From NCBI GenBank assembly GCA_022376515.1, contig WTXI01000276.1, forward strand, positions 1 to 47,751: 47,751 bases of DNA, read 5' to 3'. The translations under genes were made by a program, and so were the position numbers. The notes beneath the pieces were generated by a model, which did no database searches, was not told the origin of the DNA, and worked only from the letters and a program-made list of their open reading frames with translations. This DNA comes from Lactifluus volemus. Taxonomy: Eukaryota; Basidiomycota; Agaricomycetes; Russulales; Russulaceae. Shown here one piece after another: positions 36,278 to 44,616 of this stretch (position 1 is the first letter of the stretch; each line of letters starts with the position of its first letter).

Positions 36278-36542
36278 ATCGGTGGCCTGAGTGCGGCGAA
36301 GGTCAGTTATTCTGGATGTTTGAGGACGTGGGCTGCAAAGATAGTTAAAAGGACATTCACATACAAATTGCGAGTTTGTGTCCACAGAAGAGATTGCTCA
36401 GAATGAGACTTAATGAGGCGTTGAATGCCGAGTCGCGTCAGGTCCTGGCAACCGCCACCGACCTAAAATGGACATCATTGATACCCGCGTCCTAAACGAA
36501 ATAGAAACTTTTGTTTACTGCTTTTCGTCTCACTCATGTACT
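36278..36542. promoter_or_regulatory. Divergent NLR copy 4 / U6 intergenic promoter region
   Basis: 265 bp separate the NLR start codon (minus) from the U6 5' end (plus), so an RNA polymerase II and a polymerase III promoter must share it. No canonical TATA is clear; an A-rich AACGAAATAGAAAC stretch lies at about -45 to -32 of U6. The arrangement is preserved in the other two duplicons. Confidence 0.5.
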
Positions 36543-36569
36543 ATCGCTCCCTTCGGGGATGCATACGAA

Positions 36570-36600
<31 letters not shown>

Positions 36601-36665
36601 GGCCCCTGCACAAGGATGACACGCTGTTTCAGAGTGGTAGACCTACGGGTCTCAATATTTATTTT
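36543..36665 (+). ncRNA. U6: U6 spliceosomal snRNA
   Basis: Contains the near-invariant U6 core: a 5' stem with CCCTTCGGG, AAAATTGGAACGATACAGAGA (split here as AAAATTGGAACG + ATACAGAGA), the 5' splice-site-pairing ACAGAGA at 36584-36590, the catalytic AGC triad in ATTAGCATGG, the U4-pairing CATGGCCCCTGC, ACAAGGATGACACG of the internal stem-loop, and a TTTT terminator at 36662-36665. It is slightly longer than the usual 100-107 nt because of a 3' hairpin AGACC-TACG-GGTCT before the T-run. No intron is seen. It is the only intact copy of three in the window. The exact 5' end is estimated to within a few bases. Confidence 0.93.
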
Positions 36666-37019
36666 ACTTCTTTTGTGTTACTCCTCCCAGCTGCGAAACT
36701 TTTCGTCTATAACATCTATTAGTGATTTCCTGTTCCCTTGTTTAATGACTTTTTTTGTCTGGCTTGGATAACATGACATTATGGTGTACTGCACAGCCCA
36801 TCAAAAATCGCCACAGCCGGCAATTCTCTGGGTGGGCGATGAGCGTGCCTGTCCTCATAACTCACAAATAAGATGCTAATCATATGAGCGTCCATCACAG
36901 CGCACAGCTACAGACTTTAGTACAGTGGTGGATTTGTAATGTACAGCAATATAGTAACTTAATAAATGTCCAAACGGAGGTGCATCCGATATCTAGGGAT
37001 GCGATGCCAGTGATCCATT
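36666..37019. other. Spacer between U6 and the 7TM receptor
   Basis: 354 bp, no gene. It is homologous to the corresponding spacers of duplicons A and B. Confidence 0.5.
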
Positions 37020-38697
37020 CTACAACTCGTCCTTTACAATAAATTTCCCCTCAGACGAGGTTTTTGGCTCTTGAACACCCCCTTCAAGATCAGGCCCTGG
37101 CCAGTAATCCTCTGGAGACTCGCAGCGTGGGAGTCCAAATGATCCGAGTCTCTGGGGACTGGCAACTTCATTTAAACTTTCGCGGGGCGAGGCCTCGATG
37201 GTAATGATGTCGAGAGTCGTTTCGGTCGTCGTGTCGGGGATCGGTAGGTCATGCGGAAGCAAGAATGGACGCGTAATCGAGAAAAGGAGGACGTTGAACA
37301 GGCCGGATGAAAGGTAGATGATGTCGACCAAAATCGTGATGGCAAATGGGATGGGATGGTTCGCGAAGGTGCTATATCGCACAATTGACAAGGGAAGAAC
37401 CTGTAAAATTCACTTTTAGAGAATCCCGATGGTTCGGCGATTAAACCAAGGAATTCTCACAGAGAGGACGTAGATGAGAGGGTAGCTTGTTGATAAAACA
37501 TCGTCAGAAAGAGGATACCTGAAGAAGAATGATGTCTCACAAAAGTAAACCATATGCTTGGCTGAGAGTTCCAAGGACGTTGACCGGCTCTGGATTATAC
37601 GACACCCGTACGCGACACTCGTTTATTGTGATATACCCCCTGAAGTAGAGGAAAAGTATGGCGTAGATGATGACGTTGGACAAAGCCGTTGTCCACATGA
37701 AAGCGAAGTCTGCAACAGTGCGTTGGACAGGATATTCCGCGCGAATCCAACACCCTATGTCCTGTTAGAATCGGGTCATTTAACAACGCAGAGAGAACTC
37801 ACAATAACCTGCCGGGCCGTAAAATTGATGCCTTCCCCCGTCAACAGCCATATTGATGGCTACTAACAAGCCGAGAGAGGTCCAGAGGCAGGCAACGACG
37901 ATAAGGCTGTGACGCAATTTCTTCTTGTGGACTTTCTTATCATCAATCTGGCCAGCTTCTGAGAAACAGAGCGTTTTTAGGGTGTATATTGAAATGGTCT
38001 TGACAAATCGATCCGCACAAGTCAGAAGGGACAAAAATACAGGGGACAGAAACACAAGGACCAAAGACACACCAACGTCCTAGGGAGGTACGAGTAAACT
38101 TTCTAGGCCTGCGGGTGTACATGCATTCATACTCACGAGAGCGCTGAACCGACATCGGACAACTGCTTGATTGCACCTAAATTTAGTGTCAATGTAATCC
38201 CATGACACAGAGGCGTCAAGGTTGCACCTTGAGCGGAACAGAAAGGGCCTGATTGTACTGACTACTAGTACACAGGCCGTGATGAGACGAATACGAGACA
38301 GTCAACACTGATAAACATTAGCACGTACCGCGTCGGCTACCCACTTGGCATTCATGAGACCTCCTGAAAAGAAAAAAAGATCAGTAAAAATGCCGGTTTG
38401 ATTGCTACATGACTTACCCACGGCTTGGACAAGGTCCCAGCTCAACTGGTTTAGAAAGTAAACCTCAGCGGGGCCATTAAGTCTCCATCTTCTGGATGAA
38501 CCTTGAGTGATAGAGACGGCGCTATACTTTAGAGAAACAGATTAGCCAATCAGATGCGGATAGGGTAGGCCACACACAGAAATGTAAAATAAGAGTCCGA
38601 TGATAGCAAAGGCAGATGTTGCAGATGCTTCAGCTAGTAGGACCAAGCCCACTCGTTCGCCAAAAGTAAGTAGAGAAGGAGAAGTAGGCAAAGGCAT
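37020..38697 (-). CDS. Seven-transmembrane receptor-like protein (fungal GPCR, Git3/CAR-like)
   Basis: Plasma-membrane receptor candidate. In-phase exons: 38697-38578 (ATG; ERVGLVLLAEASATSAFAII, TM1), 38526-38418 (AEVYFLNQLSWDLVQAVG, TM2), 38363-38329 (GGLMNAKWVADA), 38261-38228 (SVQSGPFCSAQ), 38176-38137 (GAIKQLSDVGSALS, TM3). Next comes an exon from 38079 whose downstream junction I could not fix, then LIVVACLWTSLGLLVAINMA (TM4), FYGPAGY joined to WCWIRAEYP over an intron ending with GACATAG, a TM5 FAFMWTTALSNVIIYAILFL, a short exon YPLIYVLS (TM6), and VLPLSIVRYST with IIYLSSGLFNVLLFSITRP (TM7). The acidic cytosolic tail ends KDEL. Several exons are only 25-40 nt. The G-protein partner is not shown. 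The two left duplicons keep only the 3' end of this gene. Confidence 0.72.
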
Positions 38698-40477
38698 GGA
38701 GCATTCTTTGGCCTTAGGAGGAAATCGGTGCTAGAAGGGTTGCCAACCAGCCTTATAACTTTTGGTAAATTCGGTGGAAAGTCAAAAACAGGTAAATGGA
38801 GAAGTGAGCAGGGTCGACCAATTGTCGATACGGTGCACAAAACATGCACAGACTGCGTGATGGATCCACACGTGCACGCTTATTTGAGTTACTGGACAGC
38901 CACACACGACACTCGGTCACGACACCGAGCAGTTAGATCGCAACAACTGCCCAACTAGAGCTGAGAGAGGGTACAGGCATACCATTTGAGCGACATAGGA
39001 GAAATGCCTAGGGGGTGACTTGGAAACATTCAGTCAGAGGAGGGAAAGTCGTGCTCGCGATAGGCGGTGTGCTTGGTTGGTACCAAATGGAGCATTGTGG
39101 AAAGCGTCCTATCAGATACACCGAAGAACGGGTGCCTCCACATAGTGACGTATTTCGAACCAGGTACTAGTACACAGCTTTTTAGTGTTGCATCCCTTAC
39201 TTGCATATGGTACACGTCAAAGTCCCGCCGTGACATTGCCCACTTGGGAACCGATTGTGGGTAAATGCCACTGGATTTGCACCGCACAACATGGTCAGTA
39301 AACACATTCGTATTGACGGAGAGAACTGGCTAACCCACGTGTGCCATGCCGTATCGCTTCCAATCGTCAGCCTCATGTCTTAGTCTTGTACATGCCGCAA
39401 TTTTATGAGTGGGCATTGTAGCTTAGACTAGGGATGTGTGTGAGAAGGGCACGGGAGGGAGAAGAGAAATTTATTAGGCGAAAGGTACTAGCACGGAGAA
39501 AGCTCGTCACATGCTACTCGACCACAAGGTCTGTATATCGCGAAGATCTAGTTATCACAGCCCAGCCATCTGGGCGTAATAGAGACCAACACGTAAGCGG
39601 AAGGGTTGAAACCATGTACACAGCACGTTGCGAAGGCTTCCAGTGAAGCGAACCAGTAGATAGCTCCAAGTAGATAAATATCTGAGTTGTATGTCGTAAA
39701 GGCTGTGAGGATTTGGGTTTCGGCAAAATTCGGCCTAGTACAACACTGGCAGGCCAAAGATACCACTGCGGCCTCGGACGGGGACAGCGAATGAAACTCT
39801 GAATCTGGTGTCAAAGTGTAAAGAAGGCGAAGTGCGATGATGCCTTCCCGCATCATTAGTGCCTGATCCTGAGTTGCGATCCGAACTCGGATTCAATCCA
39901 GAAATATTATTTAGGGACCGCGCAAGGAGCGTGTTTTAAATAAACATCAACTGAAGAATCGTGAGATGTTTTGTGCGGAAGGGCTCCCCATGCTGCAACT
40001 TTTTTTTGAGGTCACCTGTAAAGGCAGAGATTCCGGCAGAGCAACACTTCTTAGCGCTCACCCACCGTACTGTATGAAAATTAGCTCATCAAGCGCACTA
40101 GCAAGGAAACCGCCTAGGTGCATATACCTGCGCATCAACTTACCTGGACCCATTGTATTTCCAAGAGCTCAAGAGTGGTCAATTTATGTGGTCCATTCTT
40201 CAAGTTTCTGTCGAATGGATTCTATATATACGACAAATTCTCCAGTGAGTTTGAATACACTTTCTTAACCTGATTTTTTTTCTAAGCTTCACTGACAGGT
40301 ACCTCTCCCACATTTCCAGAGCCGACTAGTTGTTCAATGTATTGTCTAAACCCTGAGAGCGGCCTCATCCCCATCCCTGCCATCATTTCGCTCTTCTTTG
40401 AGCACTGTGAGAGGCTTGTCGTCCCCTTCTAGCACGACTGTGGACGACGGATTGGAGAGTACATGAATACGAGTCAT

Positions 40478-40522
40478 GAATGGGTTTCTGGCATGTATGG
40501 CATACATGCCAGAAATCCATTC
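40478..40522. repeat. Near-perfect foldback (22-bp arms, 1-bp spacer)
   Basis: Left arm 40478-40499 and right arm 40501-40522 are reverse complements at 21 of 22 positions around a single G. The core reads CTGGCATGTATG and its complement. It lies in a stretch (about 40430-40550) that is not present at the matching place in duplicons A and B. Confidence 0.8.
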
Positions 40523-40879
40523 ACGACCCATGGCATGGGATGAAAACCGGGACATATCTCATCCCACTTTCCCGGCAAGCCTCCGAGTCATTGGGCCCTT
40601 GACCGCAACGTTGTACCTAGGGGGAATTGTAGTGTCTCAAACGGTGTGGTTGTTGCAAAACATTACAGATAAATGCGTTGAAGAGGCTCCAGCGTAAATG
40701 CCCATCTTTTTCCAGTATTTGACCGGGAGGCTTGACGACGTGGCTTCTAGCCCGTTCGCTGATCGTCTCCACACTCAGCCAATTGCGCCAAGTTCTAATT
40801 TGTGATGAAACGAGCGTACACAAACCCATTCTACGTCACGTCTGCGGTATAAGCGGTGTTTTTCTGGCCTCTTGTGATG

Positions 40880-40888
40880 TATATATAG
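40880..40888 (+). promoter_or_regulatory. Candidate TATA box upstream of PRE5
   Basis: TATATATAG about 150 bp before the PRE5 start codon. The two pseudogene copies keep CTATATAG at the equivalent place. Distance to the true transcription start is unknown. Confidence 0.35.
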
Positions 40889-40952
40889 TACTTGGGATGT
40901 CCAGAGGGGCATAGAATAGGAATCCAAGTACTTGTGACCGGTCTGAGCCACA

Positions 40953-40978
40953 GACGCGTCAACGTCCATTGGACGCGC
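40953..40978. promoter_or_regulatory. Conserved inverted element before PRE5
   Basis: GACGCGTCAA, six variable bases, then TTGGACGCGC, forming an interrupted dyad 60-85 bp upstream of the PRE5 ATG. The same outer bases with a different centre are kept before both PRE5 pseudogenes (about 14106-14131 and 25758-25783). It is a candidate transcription-factor site; no factor can be named with confidence. Confidence 0.4.
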
Positions 40979-41037
40979 GGCCTCTGTCGAGATTAGAACT
41001 TGTGCTCTACCCTCATCCTTTCCATCCATCTTTCTGC

Positions 41038-42229
41038 ATGGTCTGAGCACTCCCTTGTCGCTATCTGAACCTATACTCATCGTAAGAAATAGTTCCGCAA
41101 CACCTACGACTCGGACAACACCGTCTTCTCGCCTCAAGGCAGATTACATCAAGTAGAGTACGCACTCGAAGCCGTCAAGCAGGGATCGGCAGCAGTCGGT
41201 CTGCGCTCAAAAACTCATGCGATCCTCCTTGCTCTCAAAGTGCGTGTCGTACCATGCTTGTCGCAGCAGCAGCACGCATCTCTCATTCCTTTGGCTCACA
41301 CTCACGTTGTCCAGCGCTCAAGCGGAGAGCTCGCCTCGTACCAGCAAAAGATGTTCCGCATCGACGACCACGTCGGCATTGCGATTGCAGGCCTAACCTC
41401 GGATGCACGTGTACTCAGGTCCGTCGTACCACATTATCTCAATATACCCCTACCCACAGACCCAAACCATCTCCTCTCACAATTCAGCAACTTTATGCGC
41501 CAACAGGCCATGGCATCCAAGATGGTCTTCAACCGACCTGTCCCCGTAAATCGCCTCGTGTCGGTCATCGCTGACAGTGCGTTTCACCACCTTTTCCCAA
41601 TTCACGGTCTTTTTTTTCTGGCAACTGATATGTATTGATCAAAACACCCAGAGGCCCAAGTGAACACGCAGGAATACGGCCGACGTCCATACGGTGTCGG
41701 CTTCCTCGTTATCGGGTTGGACCACACTGGACCACACTTATACGAGTTCTCGCCAAGCGGCACCTCCTTCGAGTACTTTGCCGTCTCAATCGGCGCCCGG
41801 AGCCAAAGCGCCAAGACGTATCTCGAGAGGCATTTCGAGTCCTTTGCCGATTGTACCGTATCCCCCTTTCCTTCTTTTCGTTTTGGAAAATCATTTCTCA
41901 CCTCAGTGACCGTTTCGGACTGAAACGTTTTTGCAGGCAGTTTGGAAGATCTGATCCGTCACGGGTTGCACGCGCTCCGCGAGACGCTGCAGCAGGACAA
42001 GGAACTCACGACGAACAACACCTCGATCGGTATTTTGGGCCCGTGCGGTATTCACGAAGCTGAGGGCACGCCAGTCGACTTTCGTATCCTCGAGGGTGCC
42101 CCGGTCGAGGTGTACCTCCAGACGATGCAGCCTAAAGAGGTTCCTCATGCTGCCTCGGCCTCCGCATCTACGCCTGCTTTGGCCCAGCCTCCTTCCGGCA
42201 GCGACGAGGACGTGCAGATGTCAGAGTAG
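41038..42229 (+). CDS. PRE5: 20S proteasome subunit alpha-6
   Basis: Structural alpha-ring subunit of the 20S core proteasome (PSMA1 / Pre5 family). Exons 41038-41040, 41093-41239, 41315-41418, 41488-41576, 41652-41852 and 41937-42229 total 837 nt (278 aa), all in phase. The first coding exon is just the ATG. Diagnostic residues are [20 protein letters not shown] and [17 protein letters not shown] (the alpha-subunit N-terminal signature), [54 protein letters not shown] and the C-terminal acidic [11 protein letters not shown]. Alpha subunits lack the catalytic N-terminal Thr, as here. It is the only intact copy among three. The start was chosen because the intron 41041-41092 joins ATG directly to the conserved FRN. 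Confidence 0.95.
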
Positions 42230-42388
42230 TAGATATATACAGTTACATTGTTGTCTTTCCCGCAAATCAAAGCACAAGGGTTTTTCGCTGTTGTGTATTA
42301 TTATCTTGTGTCAGGTAGCATCAAACGATGGTGTGAGTGGTGGTGATATAAGTGTATAGAATGACTGGAACGTTACGTGTGCAGGCGA
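42230..42388. other. Convergent PRE5/COX15 3' intergenic region
   Basis: 159 bp between two stop codons facing each other. It presumably holds both 3' UTRs and terminators. No distinct site is recognised. Confidence 0.5.
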
Positions 42389-44008
42389 TCACTCCTCACC
42401 CTTCTTCCCTTGTGCTATATAGATAGACAGATCACACACTGATCTTGACCTTTTTCCCCTTGCTTCCCGCGCCAGATTTGCTTGTCTCCACGCTCGCGCG
42501 GCCGCGCTGGGCCGGCGCAGAGCGAGAAGGACATGGATTGCGGCCGTGAGGAGCACAACGCTTCCCGCCTGGTGCGCCGCGGCCAAGGGCACAGGGACGA
42601 GATACAAGAGCGTAGAAATACCAAGTACGACCTGCACATTGGCCATCGCGAACGCTTGGGCGGCAGTGCGCAATGCGAGCGGGGGCAGAGCCGCACGTAC
42701 GGCTGCGCGCCGGCTGGATGCGAAAAGCAGTGCGGTGGCGAGGTAGGTCGTCATCGCCAACAAGCGATGGTCGAACTGGACCGTCGTCGGATTTTCGAAT
42801 AAGTTGCGCCACCAGAGGCGCGGGTTACCTGTTTCTTTTTCTTCGTTGTCGCTGTCGCTGGAATTCGGGTACGGGTGCGGTGGGAGGAAGAGCTCGTTCA
42901 GTGGCGGAACGAGACGACCGTTCATCAGCGGAAACTCGTTGTACATGAGGCCAGCATCGAGTCCGGCTACGAATGCGCCTAAGGAGAACAGGTAGCGGAG
43001 TCAGTTTTCATAGGCGGGGTGTGTATGTGTATGCGTGTCGATCGTACCGGAAAACGCTGTGAGGAAGACAAGCCCAGTAACGATGGCAGCTTGCGCCTTG
43101 AAGCGTCTCACCACTGGATGGCGTAATACCTCCTCCCACGAACGACCATCGGCGAGACGACTCCATACACCCTGACGCGCAAAGCGCCAGTCGGATTTGA
43201 CGGCGAGAGCGGCGGCGAACATCCCCGCGTAAAGCACGAGCGCGGCGCTCAAGTGCGCAGCGAGACGGTACTGCGACACGCGCGGTACCGCACCGTCGGC
43301 GACAAAGTTGGCTGGCTCGAGCCCAGACTTTACCATGTACCACCCTATCACGCCCTGTACGCCCAAAAGCGCAGCCATACCAATGAGCGGAGCGCGCAGA
43401 GCACGTGCGAGTTTCCGGCGCAGGGCGAAATAGGTGAGTGGGAGGACAAAGGCGAGGCCAATGGTGCGACCGAGGATGCGGTGTCCCCATTCCATGTAGT
43501 ATATCGACTTGAAATCATCGAACGATATGCGCGAGTTGAGTCTGCGGTTCTGTTGGAGAAAAGGGAGATGGAGATAAAGTGAGGATGGGACGCGCACAGA
43601 CGGAATTCCGGCGTAGCCTTGTACTTGTCAAACTCGCCCCTCCACTCTTCGCGCGATAACGGTGGAGCACGCCTGTGATCGGCCGCCACTCTGTGATGCT
43701 CAACCCAGACTCGGTCAGGCGCGTGACGCCTCCAATGACTATGACCGCGATGACGAGAGTAGAGGATAGTAAGAGCCAGTTTCGACCGCGGGCGGAGAGA
43801 GCACGGGGAGTTCAGCCGCTAGTAGCGTGTCATTCGACGAAAAGAAACGCTGCTCGGTGACAGACTTGGGTAGTGATAACGACCATGGCTTGGAAATTTT
43901 GGTAAACGTGTGCAATTGCGTCCGTGGGGGTAACAGACGATGGGCTCGGTAAGGTGCTTTTTCGAAACCCACTGGTGTAGTGTAGGATAACGTGGAAAAC
44001 GAGCACAA
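42389..44008 (-). CDS. COX15: Heme A synthase COX15 (two apparent frameshifts)
   Basis: Mitochondrial inner-membrane enzyme converting heme O to heme A for cytochrome oxidase. Exon 42978-42389 and exon 43541-43048 are joined over intron 43047-42979 (AFSG to [20 protein letters not shown]). An upstream intron 43597-43542 joins PEFR to [20 protein letters not shown]. Conserved heme-related histidines are visible in [30 protein letters not shown] and [11 protein letters not shown]. The first TM with [19 protein letters not shown] is clear. Two single-base losses break the frame: one between LSPPAV and WLLLSST (near 43776) and one between ITGVL and PPLSREEW (near 43664). Both sit in short runs of identical bases. 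The N-terminus ([13 protein letters not shown], a mitochondrial-targeting style) has no in-frame ATG that I could find. Family is certain; whether it is functional is not. Confidence 0.85.
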
Positions 44009-44176
44009 CCGTGTACTGATGGACGTAGAGCACGGGGAACAGGTGAGATAACATGGGTACTTCGCCCTGCACTGCTAGTGCTGCGAGCACGTCCAAGGCT
44101 CGGCACGTGGCGATCAAGCTGTGTTACTAACACGCAGCGCTCACCCGTCGCTTCCTCCTCTCTTCCGCTGCCAGTG
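44009..44176. promoter_or_regulatory. Candidate divergent promoter between COX15 and BolA3-like gene
   Basis: About 170 bp between the visible COX15 frame (minus) and the BolA3-like start codon (plus). The true COX15 start may lie inside it. No TATA box is evident. Confidence 0.4.
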
Positions 44177-44616
44177 ATGTTCTCGGCCGTCATTCGAAGG
44201 TCTCTACCATCACTTCGTCAGACCCGCCCATATACCGCCGCTGCGCACACGCAAACAGCTGAATCATCACCCCCTAAACTTGATGATGGTGAACAAGCCA
44301 TTTACGACAAGCTATCAGAACGGTTCCAACCCTCCCAACTCCTCGTACAGGACGTTTCCGGTACGCCCCCTGTCAGCTCCCACACCGTCCAAATTGTATA
44401 TCCGTCTTCGTTCTAGGTGGCTGTGGGACATTCTATGCTATTACCATCACAAGTGCGGCGTTTAAAGGGATCACAGTGATCAAGCAACACCGTCTTGTGA
44501 ACAACGTCCTCAAGAAGGAAATCGAGGGTATTCATGGGCTTCAGGTGCGTGTGGATTCCTCATTTATTCAGAATATGTATCTGATGGTTGCACAGCTTAA
44601 AACCATTCCACATTGA
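44177..44616 (+). CDS. BOL3: Mitochondrial BolA-like protein (BOL3/BOLA3 type)
   Basis: Small iron-sulfur cluster transfer factor family of the mitochondrial matrix. Exons 44177-44360, 44417-44544 and 44596-44616 give 333 nt (110 aa), in phase. The N-terminus MFSAVIRRSLPSLRQTRPY is rich in Arg and Ser and lacks acidic residues, as expected for a matrix presequence. The BolA core follows: LDDGEQAIYDKLSERF, QPSQLLVQDVSG joined to GCGTFYAITI, FKGITVIKQHRLVNNVL (the conserved H.VN), KKEIEGIHGLQ and a very short last exon LKTIPH. The Cys in GGCGTFY and the His in QHRLV are the expected cluster-binding pair of the BOL3 type. It is divergent from COX15, another mitochondrial gene. Confidence 0.88.

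Larger units (their letters stand above)
38698..40952. other. About 2.3-kb region upstream of the receptor, no recognised gene
   Basis: Short open frames occur on both strands (for example minus 39856-39548 with SLSPSEAAVVSLACQCC, and plus 39966-40268), but none has a recognisable domain, good codon pattern or splice structure. The part up to about 40373 is missing from duplicons A and B. From about 40555 the sequence matches the PRE5 upstream DNA of A and B. Confidence 0.5.
30111..42229. repeat. Tandem segmental duplicon, copy C (about 12.1 kb, with functional passengers)
   Basis: Contains NLR copy 4 (-), intact U6 (+), intact 7TM receptor (-) and intact PRE5 (+). It differs from A and B by retaining about 2.8 kb (37608 to about 40373) that both others lack. 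It has no S28 at its right end; COX15 follows instead. It probably represents the ancestral layout. Confidence 0.8.

Noticed and set aside
39548..39856. Minus-strand 102-aa frame as a membrane protein gene
   Set aside because: Only short, with no family motif and no convincing start or splice context; left as part of the unassigned region.
43534..43600. A third frameshift in COX15 between PEFR and NRRLN
   Set aside because: An intron from 43597 to 43542 with an acceptor at CGCAG restores the conserved [11 protein letters not shown] in phase.
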